Part shown: in pieces, positions 17,854 through 26,813 of the stretch
Numbering within the stretch: position 1 is the stretch's first letter
Layout: each line of letters begins with the position of its first letter
Assembly: GCA_946578345.1 (NCBI GenBank)
Contig: CAMOBD010000011.1
Coordinates: forward strand, 1 to 36,762
Direction of reading: 5' to 3'
Length of the DNA: 36,762 nt
Source of the DNA: an uncultured Clostridium sp.
Lineage (GTDB): Bacteria > Bacillota > Clostridia > TANB77 > CAG-508
Notes under the pieces: model-generated
The model's input: only the letters and a program-made list of their open reading frames with translations
Database searches by the model: none
Told to the model about the DNA's origin: nothing
Translations under genes and position numbers: made by a program

Positions 17854-17887
17854 ACATTTTTTTGGTATTTTATAACTTTTTTTGTTA

Positions 17888-18013
17888 AAGCTTGGAAAAT
17901 AATTGTTATTTTGGCTAGGCAAACGAGCAAGAAAACCGGAAGCGTGCTTTTTGCACGTTGAGGATTTTCGCATGCGAAGTTTAACAACGCCAAAATGCAA
18001 TTATTTTTCAAAC

Positions 18014-18014
<1 letters not shown>
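17888..18014 (-). repeat. Family A foldback element, copy A2, 3' of obg
   Basis: The arms AAG-TTGAAAAATAATTG and their near complement pair (a few mismatches) around ATTTTGGC. Inside, the AAACGAGCAAGAAAACC side lies opposite GGATTTTCGCATGCGAAG, and the centre is the small hairpin GCGTGC-TTTTT-GCACGT. The outer arm starts at the obg stop codon. A short reading frame through the repeat is a by-product of the repeat sequence and recurs in copy A3. Confidence 0.85.
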
Positions 18015-19427
<1,413 letters not shown>

Positions 19428-19434
<7 letters not shown>

Positions 19435-20441
19435 TCAAAATAATCTAATCTCATAGCATGTCTTACTTTTCTCATTGTTTCTTTTGCATCTTTTCTACCT
19501 TTTTCTGTACCTTCTATCAACAATTTATCAACTAGTTCTGGTCTTTCTTCATAATATTTTCTCTTTTCTCTCATAGGAGCTAAATAGTCTATTATATTTT
19601 GTGCAAGTTGTTTCTTACAAGCTACACAACCTCTTTTACCAGCCTTGCACTCTTCGCAAACTGCTTTGCACTCTTCTTCGCTTGAGAATAAATTGTGATA
19701 ATATGAAACCATACATACATCTGGATTTCCTTTATCATCTTTTCTTATTCTATTAGGGTCTGTTACTGCACTCATAACCTTTTTAGTTATCTCTTCTGGA
19801 GTATCTGAAAGATATATAGCATTTCCTAAAGATTTACCCATCTTATCATTTCCATCAAGTCCTTTTATTCTCTTTGTTTCAGATAGTACCGCTTCTGGCT
19901 CAACTAAAACTTCTCCATAAATGCTATTGAACTTTCTTACAATTTCTCTACATTGTTCTATTAAAGGAAGTTGGTCCTCTCCTACTGGCACATACTTTCC
20001 TTGGAATGCAGTTATATCAGCTGCTTGGCTTACTGGATAACCTAAGAATCCATAAGTAACACTTTCTCCAAATAGCTCTTTCTTTTGAGCAATTTCTGTT
20101 TTTACAGTTGGATTTCTTTCTAGTCTAGCTATAGTAACTAGGTTAGAATAAAATACTGTAAGCTCTGCTATCTCTGGTATCATTGATTGAATTACAATTG
20201 TTGTCTTTTCCGGGTCAATGCCTACTGATAGATAATCAAGCATAACCTCTCTTACATTTTTTCTTACCTTTTCTGGATTATTAAAATTGTCTGTTAATGC
20301 TTGCACATCAGCAATTAAAATATGTGGGTCATATTCTCCTGAATTTTGCATTTCAATTCTATTTACCAATGAGCCAAAATAATGACCTATATGTAACTTT
20401 CCTGTTGGTCTATCTCCTGTTAAAATTTTCTTTTTTTCCAT
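19428..20441 (-). CDS. trpS: Tryptophan--tRNA ligase
   Basis: Class I synthetase that charges tRNA-Trp. It has 337 residues. HIGH motif K-L-H-I-G-H at 15-20 and KMSKS variant D-K-M-G-K-S near 199-204. An unusual Cys-rich stretch has C243, C258, C262, C265, C272 and C275; the spacing C-x21-C-x6-C-x2-C is one residue off the pattern that holds a [4Fe-4S] cluster near the anticodon-binding region in Thermotoga TrpRS, so an Fe-S form is plausible. GGAGG precedes the ATG. No T-box leader is visible; family B repeat B4 occupies the upstream gap. Confidence 0.96.
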
Positions 20442-20462
20442 ACAAATTCCTCCTTAACTTTA

Positions 20463-20574
20463 TTTGTCGTTTTTGGGACAGGCCTTTTCGCGACAAATCG
20501 CATCTTAATATCTCCACTAAAAAGTAAGACCTATCCCTTTTGTCCAAGTTCTTGGACGAGAAAGAGTGTCCCAA
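20463..20574. repeat. Family B foldback repeat, copy B4, between the HEPN gene and trpS
   Basis: TTTGTCG and CGACAAA pair around a gggacaggcctt core, the same submodule as the start of B2. Further on come ctatcccttttgtcc, the palindrome TTGTCCAAG/CTTGGAC and agagtgtccc. It begins 7 bases beyond the HEPN stop. Confidence 0.75.
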
Positions 20575-20581
20575 ACGTTCA

Positions 20582-20968
20582 CTAGATTTCACTTAATTTT
20601 TTCTCTAACTTTTCAAACTCAGTAACATACTTCTCTTTTATTCTATCATATATTTCTCTTGATGTATCTTCATCATACAAATGTGCTAACGAATTTCTAT
20701 CAAGCATTATATCAATCCATGTTTCACCATCATCGATTAGCCCTTGTTTAAAAGCCATTTGTATATTTTCTCTTGGACTACCTGTTTTTTGAGAAACACC
20801 TAAGTATTCCAAACAGTCTTTCATAGTTTTCCATGCTAATTCAAATGTAAATTCAAATCTATGTAAAACTCCATCGATTACTATTTCTGTTTTTTCTTCT
20901 TGCAAAGCTTCTTCTAAACGCTTTAATGCCTTTTTGTACTCTTCAAATCTTTCTTTAAATCTATTCAT
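20582..20968 (-). CDS. HEPN-type nucleotidyltransferase partner protein (HI0074/HepT-like)
   Basis: An all-helical protein of 128 residues with the RX4HXY motif R91-N-S-L-A-H96-L-Y98, the catalytic signature of HEPN ribonuclease toxins, and the conserved F-T-F-E-L-A-W-K-T-M-K helix of the HI0074 substrate-binding family. In MNT-HEPN modules the HEPN protein is the toxin and the nucleotidyltransferase silences it by modification; in older annotation it is a nucleotidyltransferase substrate-binding protein. It follows the nucleotidyltransferase gene by 14 bases. RNase activity is inferred from the motif. Confidence 0.85.
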   Translation of the reverse strand: MNRFKERFEEYKKALKRLEEALQEEKTEIVIDGVLHRFEFTFELAWKTMKDCLEYLGVSQKTGSPRENIQMAFKQGLIDDGETWIDIMLDRNSLAHLYDEDTSREIYDRIKEKYVTEFEKLEKKLSEI

Positions 20969-20982
20969 AGTTTCACCTTCTT

Positions 20983-21273
20983 TTATTCAAATTTTATTCC
21001 ATCTCTTTCTATTGCATCTAGCAATTCTTGCTTTTTCACTTTATTTACAAATACTATATCGACCATATATGGAATATCTAGCAAATCAAAAGAATTAAGT
21101 ATTTTATAATATTGTTCTTCGTCTATTTCTCCTTTTACTGCCAAATCCAAATCTGATCCATTTTTATAGTCTCCTCTAGCTCTAGATCCAAATACTATAA
21201 ATTCATAGTCAGAATATTTATTTATAACTTCTTTTATTTTTTGATAACTTCTATCTGTTAAACCATATTTCAT
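20983..21273 (-). CDS. Minimal nucleotidyltransferase (MNT, HI0073/MntA-like)
   Basis: A 96-residue protein of the pol-beta nucleotidyltransferase superfamily: G29-S30-R-A-R-G and the catalytic D41-x-D43 in G-S-D-L-D-L. In characterised MNT-HEPN systems this partner AMPylates or otherwise modifies the HEPN toxin at its conserved tyrosine. Its start (GGGGAAG upstream) lies 9 bases after the znuB stop, so it is in the same transcript as the metal transporter, an unusual position for a toxin-antitoxin pair. Antitoxin order (MNT first, then HEPN) fits. Confidence 0.86.
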   Translation of the reverse strand: MKYGLTDRSYQKIKEVINKYSDYEFIVFGSRARGDYKNGSDLDLAVKGEIDEEQYYKILNSFDLLDIPYMVDIVFVNKVKKQELLDAIERDGIKFE

Positions 21274-21282
21274 AAACTTCCC

Positions 21283-22129
21283 CTATCTTCCCTTTACTTT
21301 TCCTTTCACAGCTAAAGTAATAAAATATATTGCACCTGAAATAATTACTATCATTGGTCCTGTTGGTATATTAAAGTAATATGATAATATTAGTCCTGCT
21401 ATTCCTGAAAATAACGAGAATATCACTGCATACAAGTGATACCATCGCATATTTTTTGCGATATTTCTACTTGATGCTGCTGGCAATATTAGTAATGAGT
21501 TTATTAATAATATTCCTATCCACCTGATTGATATCATTACTACAATTGCTATTAATATTGCAAAAATATTATCTATCTTTTTAGTCTTTATTCCTTTGCT
21601 TTTTGCAAGTGTTGTATTAATACTTGTTAAGTGTAATTTGTTAAATGTAAAATACCAGAATACTAATACTACAATTGCTATTAAAAATACATATAATATT
21701 TCTGAATCTGTTATACTTAAGATATCTCCAACAAGATAACTTGAATATTGATTAAAGCTACCTGTTTGTGCTAATATTGCAAGTCCTAATGCTATTGCAA
21801 TAGATGAGAATACACTTATTATTGTATCTGCTCCATATGTAGTCTTGTTTTTTACATAGTTTAAAAGTAGTGCAAATCCTATTGCAAATATTATCATTCC
21901 TATATTTAGATTACTTATTCCTATTAAACTTCCGAAGTGCTATACTTGTCAATGCTGAATGTCCTAATGCATCTGAGAAAAATGCCATTTTATTGTTTAC
22001 TATCATTGTTCCCAGTATTGCAAATATTGGTGTGATTAATAAAATTGCAAGTAGTGCATTCTTCATGAATTCATAATTCATAAATTCAAACGGAAGTATT
22101 ATTTCTAGTATGTTATCTATTAGTTCCAT
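21283..22129 (-). pseudogene. znuB: Zinc/manganese ABC transporter permease, split by a +1 frameshift
   Basis: ABC-3 family permease that moves Zn2+ or Mn2+ inward. The first 65 codons (22129 to about 21935) end in G-H-S-A-L-T-S-I-A-L and then run into a stop at 21911. Skipping one base at CTT-C-GGA (21937-21931) restores the family sequence G-S-L-I-G-I-S-N-L-N-I-G-M to the end at 21283. The corrected product would be about 281 residues, the normal length, with eight or so membrane segments. No other damage is seen. It could be a recent mutation, an assembly error or programmed +1 frameshifting (see findings). The ribosome-binding site is GGGAGG, 12 bases before the ATG. Confidence 0.88.
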
Positions 22130-22163
22130 TCTTGTGCATTTCCTCCCTTAATTACTAGTGTTA

Positions 22164-22290
22164 TTAGAGTAAAAAGAATTACTGTTTTGGCTAGGCAAAC
22201 GAGCAAGAAAACCGGAGGCGTGCTTTTTGCACGTTGAGGATTTTCGCAGCGAAGTTTAACAACGCCAAAACGTGATTATTTTTACTCTAA
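22164..22290 (-). repeat. Family A foldback element, copy A4, between znuC and znuB
   Basis: Outer arms TTAGAGTAAAAA (22164-22175) and TTTTTACTCTAA (22279-22290) are perfectly complementary over 12 bases and include the znuC stop codon. The rest matches A2 and A3. It lies inside the znuA-znuC-znuB transcript, where it could lower permease expression or separate the genes. Confidence 0.86.
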
Positions 22291-23015
22291 CCCAACTCTC
22301 CAAACCTATTCTTAAACTCAAGACTCCTAAACACATCATCTGGTTTTCCTTCTTTTATTACTTCTTTGTCTAGTAAAATTACTTTGTCTGCATATTTTTT
22401 CGCTAAATCCAAATCATGAGATACTAGTATTATTGACATATCATATTCAGACTTTAGTTTGCTTATAATATTATAAAATTCTTTTATACCATTTCTATCA
22501 ATTCCTGATACTGGCTCATCTAAGATAAGTAGATTTGGCGTTGGCTTTGTCGCTATTGCTATTAATACACGTTGTAATTCTCCTCCTGATAAATCTCCAA
22601 TGCTTTTATCTATCAAGTTCTCAGCACCAAATATTTTTAAATGCTCTTTAATTTCGTTATATATTTTTTTATCTTTTCTCAAGAATACTGGTATATGCGT
22701 AATGCAAGATGCAAAAAGATCATAAACTGTAGTTGGCATGTGTTTTTCTACATTTATACTTTGTGGCACATACCCAATCTTTATTTTCTTGGTTACATTA
22801 TCCTTTTTATCCATAAAGGTAATGTCCCCAGTGTGTTCAATTTCTCCTAAAATAGCTTTAAGTAATGTACTCTTTCCAGCTCCATTGCGACCAATTATTA
22901 CTGTCAATTCTCCGCAATGAATATGAATACTTACATCTTTTAAAATTACTTCATTCCCTATTTTAACTCCAATATTATTGATTTTTGTGCAGTGTAATCC
23001 ACATGCTTTCTCCAT
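22287..23015 (-). CDS. znuC: Zinc/manganese ABC transporter ATP-binding protein
   Basis: Energises the metal importer. It has 242 residues from the chosen start. Walker A G-R-N-G-A-G-K-S-T near residue 44, Q-loop V-P-Q, signature L-S-G-G-E near 145, Walker B L-L-I-L-D-E-P and the switch H in V-S-H-D. The N-terminus M-E-K-A-C-G-L-H-C has a Cys/His motif that might sense or bind metal. The start at 23015 has GGAGG 5 bases upstream; an ATG four codons earlier overlaps the znuA stop (TAATG) but has no ribosome-binding site. Co-transcribed with znuA. Confidence 0.93.
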   Translation of the reverse strand: MEKACGLHCTKINNIGVKIGNEVILKDVSIHIHCGELTVIIGRNGAGKSTLLKAILGEIEHTGDITFMDKKDNVTKKIKIGYVPQSINVEKHMPTTVYDLFASCITHIPVFLRKDKKIYNEIKEHLKIFGAENLIDKSIGDLSGGELQRVLIAIATKPTPNLLILDEPVSGIDRNGIKEFYNIISKLKSEYDMSIILVSHDLDLAKKYADKVILLDKEVIKEGKPDDVFRSLEFKNRFGELG

Positions 23016-23026
23016 TTCTTCCTCCA

Positions 23027-23920
23027 TTATTTAAGTAATTGTAAATTTTCTTCCATAGCATTAATATATGCATCTTTGCCCATGCTTCCAGATAAACCTG
23101 AATTAAGTTCATATATTGTTGCTCCTGTTTCATTTGCAATAGTTTCGGCATTTGCTTTATTGTCATTCTTATCAATTATTATCATTTCAATGTTTTCTGC
23201 TTTTGCTTCATCTATTATGCTTCTTAACATTTCCGCTGACATTGTGCTTTCTTCATGGTCTGTTTCTACTGTTGTCATTTCTAGCCCTAATTCTTGTCCC
23301 ATATATTCAAATGCTTCATTTAAGCATATTCCTTTCTTTCCCTTTAATCCTTCTAATTCACTTAAGTATCTTTCTCTTAATTGTTTCAATTCTTCTATGT
23401 ACTGATTAGCATTTTTCTCATAGATTTCTGCATTTTCAGGATTATTTGCCTTTAATCCCTCTGCAACATTTTCTACTTGAATAATATATTTTTCAATGCT
23501 TGTCCAAAGATGTGCATTTATCTCGTCTTCATCAGATATTAAATTTTGAATATTTGTACTTGAGTCTATTATCTTCATTTCTTGATTAGAAGTTATCGCC
23601 TTATCTATAAAACTTTCCATTCCAAGTCCATTTGTAATAAATATATCTGCATTTTCTAACTTTTTCATATCTTCTGTTGTAAGAGTGTAATCATGTAAAC
23701 ACCCAACATTTACATCTGCCATATTTTCTAGCTCTACATTTTCTGCTCCATCAGTTATATTTTCCGCTATTATATACATTGGATAAAATGATGTTACTAT
23801 TTTAGTTGTATTATCATTTTGAGTTTCTGACTTGTTAAGATTTTTCCATACTATCAATCCTACAATACCTATTATGCAAATTACGATTATTAATATAATA
23901 ACTAGTTTTTTTCTTTTCAA
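23027..23920 (-). CDS. znuA: Zinc/manganese ABC transporter substrate-binding protein
   Basis: Captures Zn2+ or Mn2+ outside the membrane (cluster A-1/ZnuA family). It has 297 residues. The N-terminal hydrophobic segment (6-25) has no lipobox cysteine, so it is probably a membrane-anchored rather than lipid-anchored protein, unlike most Gram-positive relatives. Metal-ligand candidates are H76 (G-C-L-H-D-Y) and H137 (N-A-H-L-W). At the third ligand, where relatives have H-x-A-F-x-Y, this protein has N201-E-A-F-E-Y. H222 in E-T-D-H-E-E-S may act instead. First gene of the transporter operon; Zur-like sites lie upstream. Confidence 0.9.
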   Translation of the reverse strand: MKRKKLVIILIIVICIIGIVGLIVWKNLNKSETQNDNTTKIVTSFYPMYIIAENITDGAENVELENMADVNVGCLHDYTLTTEDMKKLENADIFITNGLGMESFIDKAITSNQEMKIIDSSTNIQNLISDEDEINAHLWTSIEKYIIQVENVAEGLKANNPENAEIYEKNANQYIEELKQLRERYLSELEGLKGKKGICLNEAFEYMGQELGLEMTTVETDHEESTMSAEMLRSIIDEAKAENIEMIIIDKNDNKANAETIANETGATIYELNSGLSGSMGKDAYINAMEENLQLLK

Positions 23921-23943
23921 TTTTCTCTCCTATTCTTTATTTC

Positions 23944-23968
23944 CGTAATATTTGACGTAATAAATTAC
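23944..23968. promoter_or_regulatory. Candidate Zur operator upstream of znuA
   Basis: Two CGTAAT half-sites (23944-23949 and 23956-23961); the second is part of the inverted repeat GTAAT-AA-ATTAC (23957-23968). The known Bacillus Zur core is CGTAATnATTACG; here the centre has two bases, so the match is imperfect. Confidence 0.4.
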
Positions 23969-23972
23969 TACA

Positions 23973-24845
23973 TTAATATGATACCATTTTTTTACTTATC
24001 TTGCAAGCATTTTTTATCTCCTCAATATTGTTTTGTACTGCCTCATATCCGCACCTAAAACACTTTTCTATTTTATCTTTTTCTAGTAGTCCAACTTTGT
24101 CTGTATGAACATTTAATACATAGTCGCTTTTTTCAAGCTCATTTTCTATTATTTTATTCCCCATTATATCAATTGTTTTCATCACTATATCCATTATATT
24201 GCTATCTTTTTCAAGTTGGTCTCCATCAAATTTAACTGCTAAAACCTTATCTGCTCCTTGTTTTTTCACTTCTTCAACCGGCACATTATCTAAAGCTCCT
24301 CCATCCATAAAAGCATGTTCTTGCATTGTACACAAATTAAAAACTGCTGGGAAACTACTACTAGCTCTTACAGCTTTTCCAATATTTATATCTGTTATAT
24401 ACTTTCCCTCTGCATTGTCTTCTGGTATTTGATTAGTGAATACATATTCTCTTTCATTCAAAATATCAACAGTTGGAATTACAATAGGCATTTCTATACT
24501 TCCTATATTTTCTCTTTCTTTATTCCTGGCAAGCATATCAAATACTTCTTCAATACTCTCTCCTTTTCTGAAGCCTCTTAACACAGTTTTTTTATCTATC
24601 AAATTTTTAATGCCATTAAATATATGAAACCTACTTTCTCCAATTATCTTATTGTAATTTGATTTAAACAAATTATATATCTCGTCTGGCTTATACCCAA
24701 CAGCATATAAGCTAGCCACCATACTACCAGCACTCGTTCCACCAATTATATCTATTTTTATATCATTTTCCTCTAATGCCTTTATAACTCCTGCATGAGC
24801 AATTCCTCTAATTCCTCCACCAGACAAAGCTAATCCTATCTTCAT
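23973..24845 (-). CDS. Patatin-like phospholipase (RssA/YlbK family)
   Basis: A Ser-Asp dyad acyl hydrolase of 290 residues. Oxyanion loop G-L-A-L-S-G-G-G-I-R-G near the start, nucleophile S38 in G-T-S-A-G and D181 in D-G-G, the standard patatin set. No signal peptide, so it is cytoplasmic or peripheral; the lipid substrate is unknown. AAGGAG lies 12 bases before the ATG. It stands alone upstream of the znu operon on the minus strand, with repeat B5 between it and rpsR. Confidence 0.92.
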   Translation of the reverse strand: MKIGLALSGGGIRGIAHAGVIKALEENDIKIDIIGGTSAGSMVASLYAVGYKPDEIYNLFKSNYNKIIGESRFHIFNGIKNLIDKKTVLRGFRKGESIEEVFDMLARNKERENIGSIEMPIVIPTVDILNEREYVFTNQIPEDNAEGKYITDINIGKAVRASSSFPAVFNLCTMQEHAFMDGGALDNVPVEEVKKQGADKVLAVKFDGDQLEKDSNIMDIVMKTIDIMGNKIIENELEKSDYVLNVHTDKVGLLEKDKIEKCFRCGYEAVQNNIEEIKNACKISKKMVSY

Positions 24846-24913
24846 ACAACAATAATTCTCCTTTTATATTATTGTATATATTATTAGCTTTTTGGGTGAA
24901 TTTTAAACAGCAA

Positions 24914-25053
24914 AATGAAACAAAGGGGACGGAGCATTTGTTTCATTTTTGCAACAAAAGGGACACACCTTAATTCAAATGTCATAAAAACATTATTAGG
25001 TGTGTCCCCAACGTTTCATTTTTGCAACAAATGCTCCGTCCCCTTTGTTCGAT
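24914..25053. repeat. Family B foldback repeat, copy B5, 3' of rpsR
   Basis: gaaacaaaggggacggagc, then atttgtttc, then atttttgcaac, aaaagggacacacct, aggtgtgtcccc and a closing aaatgctccgtcccctttg. The outer and inner modules form nested inverted repeats. It begins 1-2 bases after the rpsR stop. Confidence 0.82.
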
Positions 25054-25054
25054 T

Positions 25055-25339
25055 TTATTCAGCTGTATATGGTAATACTGCTATTTGTCTTGCTCTTTTT
25101 ACTGCTAATGTTATATCTCTTTGATGTTTTGCACATGCTCCTGTTGCTCTTCTTGGAAGTATTTTTCCTTTATCATTAACAAATTTTCTTATTTGGTCAG
25201 CATTTTTGTAATCTAACACTAAATCCTTATCTGCACATAAAGGACATACTTTCTTTCTCATTTTTCTAAATTTTGGATTGTAATCATTATCAGCATTGTT
25301 GTTTCTATTATTTCTTTTATTCTTTTTGTTATCAGCCAT
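25055..25339 (-). CDS. rpsR: 30S ribosomal protein bS18
   Basis: Component of the 30S platform, binding as a pair with bS6. It has 94 residues: an Asn/Lys-rich N-terminal extension ([12 protein letters not shown]) and the conserved core [19 protein letters not shown] and [10 protein letters not shown]. It keeps C-P-L-C and C-A-K-H, so it is the zinc-binding (C+) form; zinc-free paralogues are made under zinc limitation in some bacteria, and none is seen here. Last gene of rpsF-ssb-rpsR. Confidence 0.97.
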   Translation of the reverse strand: MADNKKNKRNNRNNNADNDYNPKFRKMRKKVCPLCADKDLVLDYKNADQIRKFVNDKGKILPRRATGACAKHQRDITLAVKRARQIAVLPYTAE

Positions 25340-25441
25340 TTTAATTTCACTCCTTACCTTTCATAATTTGTAAGGTCATTTTGCTATTTGTAATAACAAT
25401 TCATGCCATAATCAATCTAGCATATTGTTATCTTAACTTAC

Positions 25442-25882
25442 CTAGAATGGTAAATCATCTCCAGAAGATATTTCAAAATCCGAATTTGCTCCTCCAGCTG
25501 TTGGCATTGCTCCAAATGTTGCATCAAAGTTTGATGAAGTACTCTCTCCATCTCTTTTGCTATCTGCAAAATATGCTTCCTCTGCTACAACTTCTGTAAC
25601 ATAATGCTTTTGTCCTTGGTCGTCATCCCAAGTTCTTGTTTGAATTCTTCCTGTTATAGCTACTTGTTGACCTTTTTTATAGTATTTACTACAGAATTCT
25701 CCTAATTTTCCCCAAGCTACTATGTTTATAAAGTCAGCTTGTCTTTCTTCTCCTTGTCTTACAAATCTTCTATTAACTGCTAAGCTAAATGTAGCAACTA
25801 ATGTATTATTTGTTTGTGTGTATCTTACTTCTGGGTCTCTTGTTAGTCTACCCATTAAAATTACTTTGTTCATATTTTTCAC
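25442..25882 (-). CDS. ssb: Single-stranded DNA-binding protein
   Basis: Coats ssDNA in replication, repair and recombination. It has 146 residues: an OB fold beginning M-N-K-V-I-L-M-G-R-L-T-R-D-P-E-V-R-Y and F-S-L-A-V-N-R-R-F, then a short low-complexity linker and the acidic tip D-D-L-P-F that recruits partner proteins. Sits between rpsF and rpsR, the conserved Firmicute order. Confidence 0.97.
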   Translation of the reverse strand: MKNMNKVILMGRLTRDPEVRYTQTNNTLVATFSLAVNRRFVRQGEERQADFINIVAWGKLGEFCSKYYKKGQQVAITGRIQTRTWDDDQGQKHYVTEVVAEEAYFADSKRDGESTSSNFDATFGAMPTAGGANSDFEISSGDDLPF

Positions 25883-25933
25883 CTTTTACCTTTCTTTTAA
25901 TAAAGGCCCCCGAACGGGTTATAGCAATTATTA

Positions 25934-26212
25934 CTATTTTTTAACTACTATAAATTTAATTATGTCATCTGTTATTCTGTAATTTCTTTCAAGTTCTGCA
26001 ATTAGTTGTGGGTTAGCTTCGAAATCATATACAACATAATATCCTTCTTTGTTTTTCTTAACTTCATAAGCTAATTTCTTTTTACCTAATTCATTAACTT
26101 TTTCTACTTTTCCGTCAGTATTAATTAATGTCTCAAATCTCTCGATTAATGCTTTTAAAGCTGTTTCTTCGACATTAGGATTAATAATGACAACACTTTC
26201 GTATTTGTTCAT
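25934..26212 (-). CDS. rpsF: 30S ribosomal protein bS6
   Basis: Small-subunit protein that pairs with bS18. It has 92 residues, starting M-N-K-Y-E-S-V-V-I-I-N-P and including K-K-L-A-Y-E-V-K-K-N-K-E-G-Y-Y-V, typical of bS6. AGGAGG precedes the ATG. First gene of the operon; its leader contains two hairpins that may be sites of feedback control by the bS6:bS18 pair known in other bacteria. Confidence 0.97.
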   Translation of the reverse strand: MNKYESVVIINPNVEETALKALIERFETLINTDGKVEKVNELGKKKLAYEVKKNKEGYYVVYDFEANPQLIAELERNYRITDDIIKFIVVKK

Positions 26213-26216
26213 TACC

Positions 26217-26249
26217 GTTCACCTCCTCTTGGATATATAACCTATGAAC
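26217..26249 (-). promoter_or_regulatory. Leader hairpin enclosing the rpsF Shine-Dalgarno
   Basis: GTTCA and TGAAC pair at 26217-26221 and 26245-26249 and enclose the AGGAGG. A bS6:bS18 binding leader is known for this operon in many bacteria, but I cannot match its consensus with certainty here. Confidence 0.35.
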
Positions 26250-26264
26250 TAGTCATAAGTAAGG

Positions 26265-26286
26265 AAAAAATAGCACCGCTATTTTT
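26265..26286 (-). promoter_or_regulatory. 5'-terminal hairpin of the rpsF leader
   Basis: AAAAATAGC and GCTATTTTT pair around a 3-base loop, about 5 bases after the predicted transcription start; on the minus strand it ends in T6. It could be an attenuator or an mRNA-protecting 5' hairpin. Confidence 0.5.
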
Positions 26287-26297
26287 CTAACAGTACT

Positions 26298-26326
26298 ATT
26301 TTAGCATAAATTTGAAGTTTACGCAA
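26298..26326 (-). promoter_or_regulatory. Promoter of rpsF-ssb-rpsR
   Basis: TTGCGT (26321-26326), 17 bases, TAAAAT (26298-26303) on the minus strand, divergent from the glmS promoter. Confidence 0.65.
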
Positions 26327-26347
26327 GAGTTTTTTTCAAAAAAACAT

Positions 26348-26376
26348 TTGACACATTTTGCATTTTATAGTAATAT
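26348..26376 (+). promoter_or_regulatory. Promoter of glmS
   Basis: TTGACA (26348-26353), 17 bases, TAATAT (26371-26376). The transcript would begin about 60 bases before the ribozyme cleavage site. Confidence 0.78.
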
Positions 26377-26429
26377 ACTACCATAGTAAGAAGCATTACA
26401 AATATACAAAACAAAAGAAAGGAGTTTGT

Positions 26430-26660
26430 AGAATTAGTAGAAAGCGCCTGGACGTAGGATTACACGCATTTATGTTTTGTAGTTTAAAGTAAATTATATG
26501 CTACATAAGTATAGACATAAATATACACTAACAACCTACGTTGACGAGGAAGAAACTTATCGAAATATTCGGCGGATGGTTTCTTGGCATCTGATTACTG
26601 CCATAAATATTAGTTAAAAACTGATAGTAATACCAGAACAAAGCTAATAGGGTAATCTTT
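26430..26660 (+). ncRNA. glmS ribozyme (glucosamine-6-phosphate riboswitch)
   Basis: Self-cleaving mRNA leader activated by glucosamine-6-phosphate, lowering glmS expression. The conserved core is visible: AAAGCGCCTGGAC at 26441-26453, GACGAGGAAGAAAC at 26541-26554, ATCGAA and CGGCGGATGG at 26559-26580, then GGCATCTG and GGGTAATC. GGACGTAGG pairs with CCTACGTT to close P2, with a long A/T-rich insertion (about 70 bases) in that arm. Cleavage is expected between A26443 and G26444. The 3' limit is approximate. The sequence from there to the glmS ribosome-binding site shows no gene. Confidence 0.95.
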
Positions 26661-26813
26661 ATTTGTATTGCTTTCTTAGAAAAACAGCTTGTTAAAGATT
26701 TATTTGCAGGAGCAATTAATCATTTAAAAAGTAATTCTATTATTTACTTTTGGTGTAATTTATTTTGCTTTAATATATCTTTAATACAAGCCAATTTTAA
26801 GGAGGTATTTTTT

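Noticed and set aside
17794-17880. LexA box in front of lexA
   Set aside because: No GAACnnnnGTTC or AAACATATGTTT palindrome is present in this region; only a promoter is seen.
17818-18000. A 60-codon frame beginning M-H-F-G-V-V-K-L-R, repeated as the extension of the obg frame at 19286-19420
   Set aside because: It is the translated minus strand of the family A repeat; the similarity is repeat DNA, and obg has its own ribosome-binding site further in.
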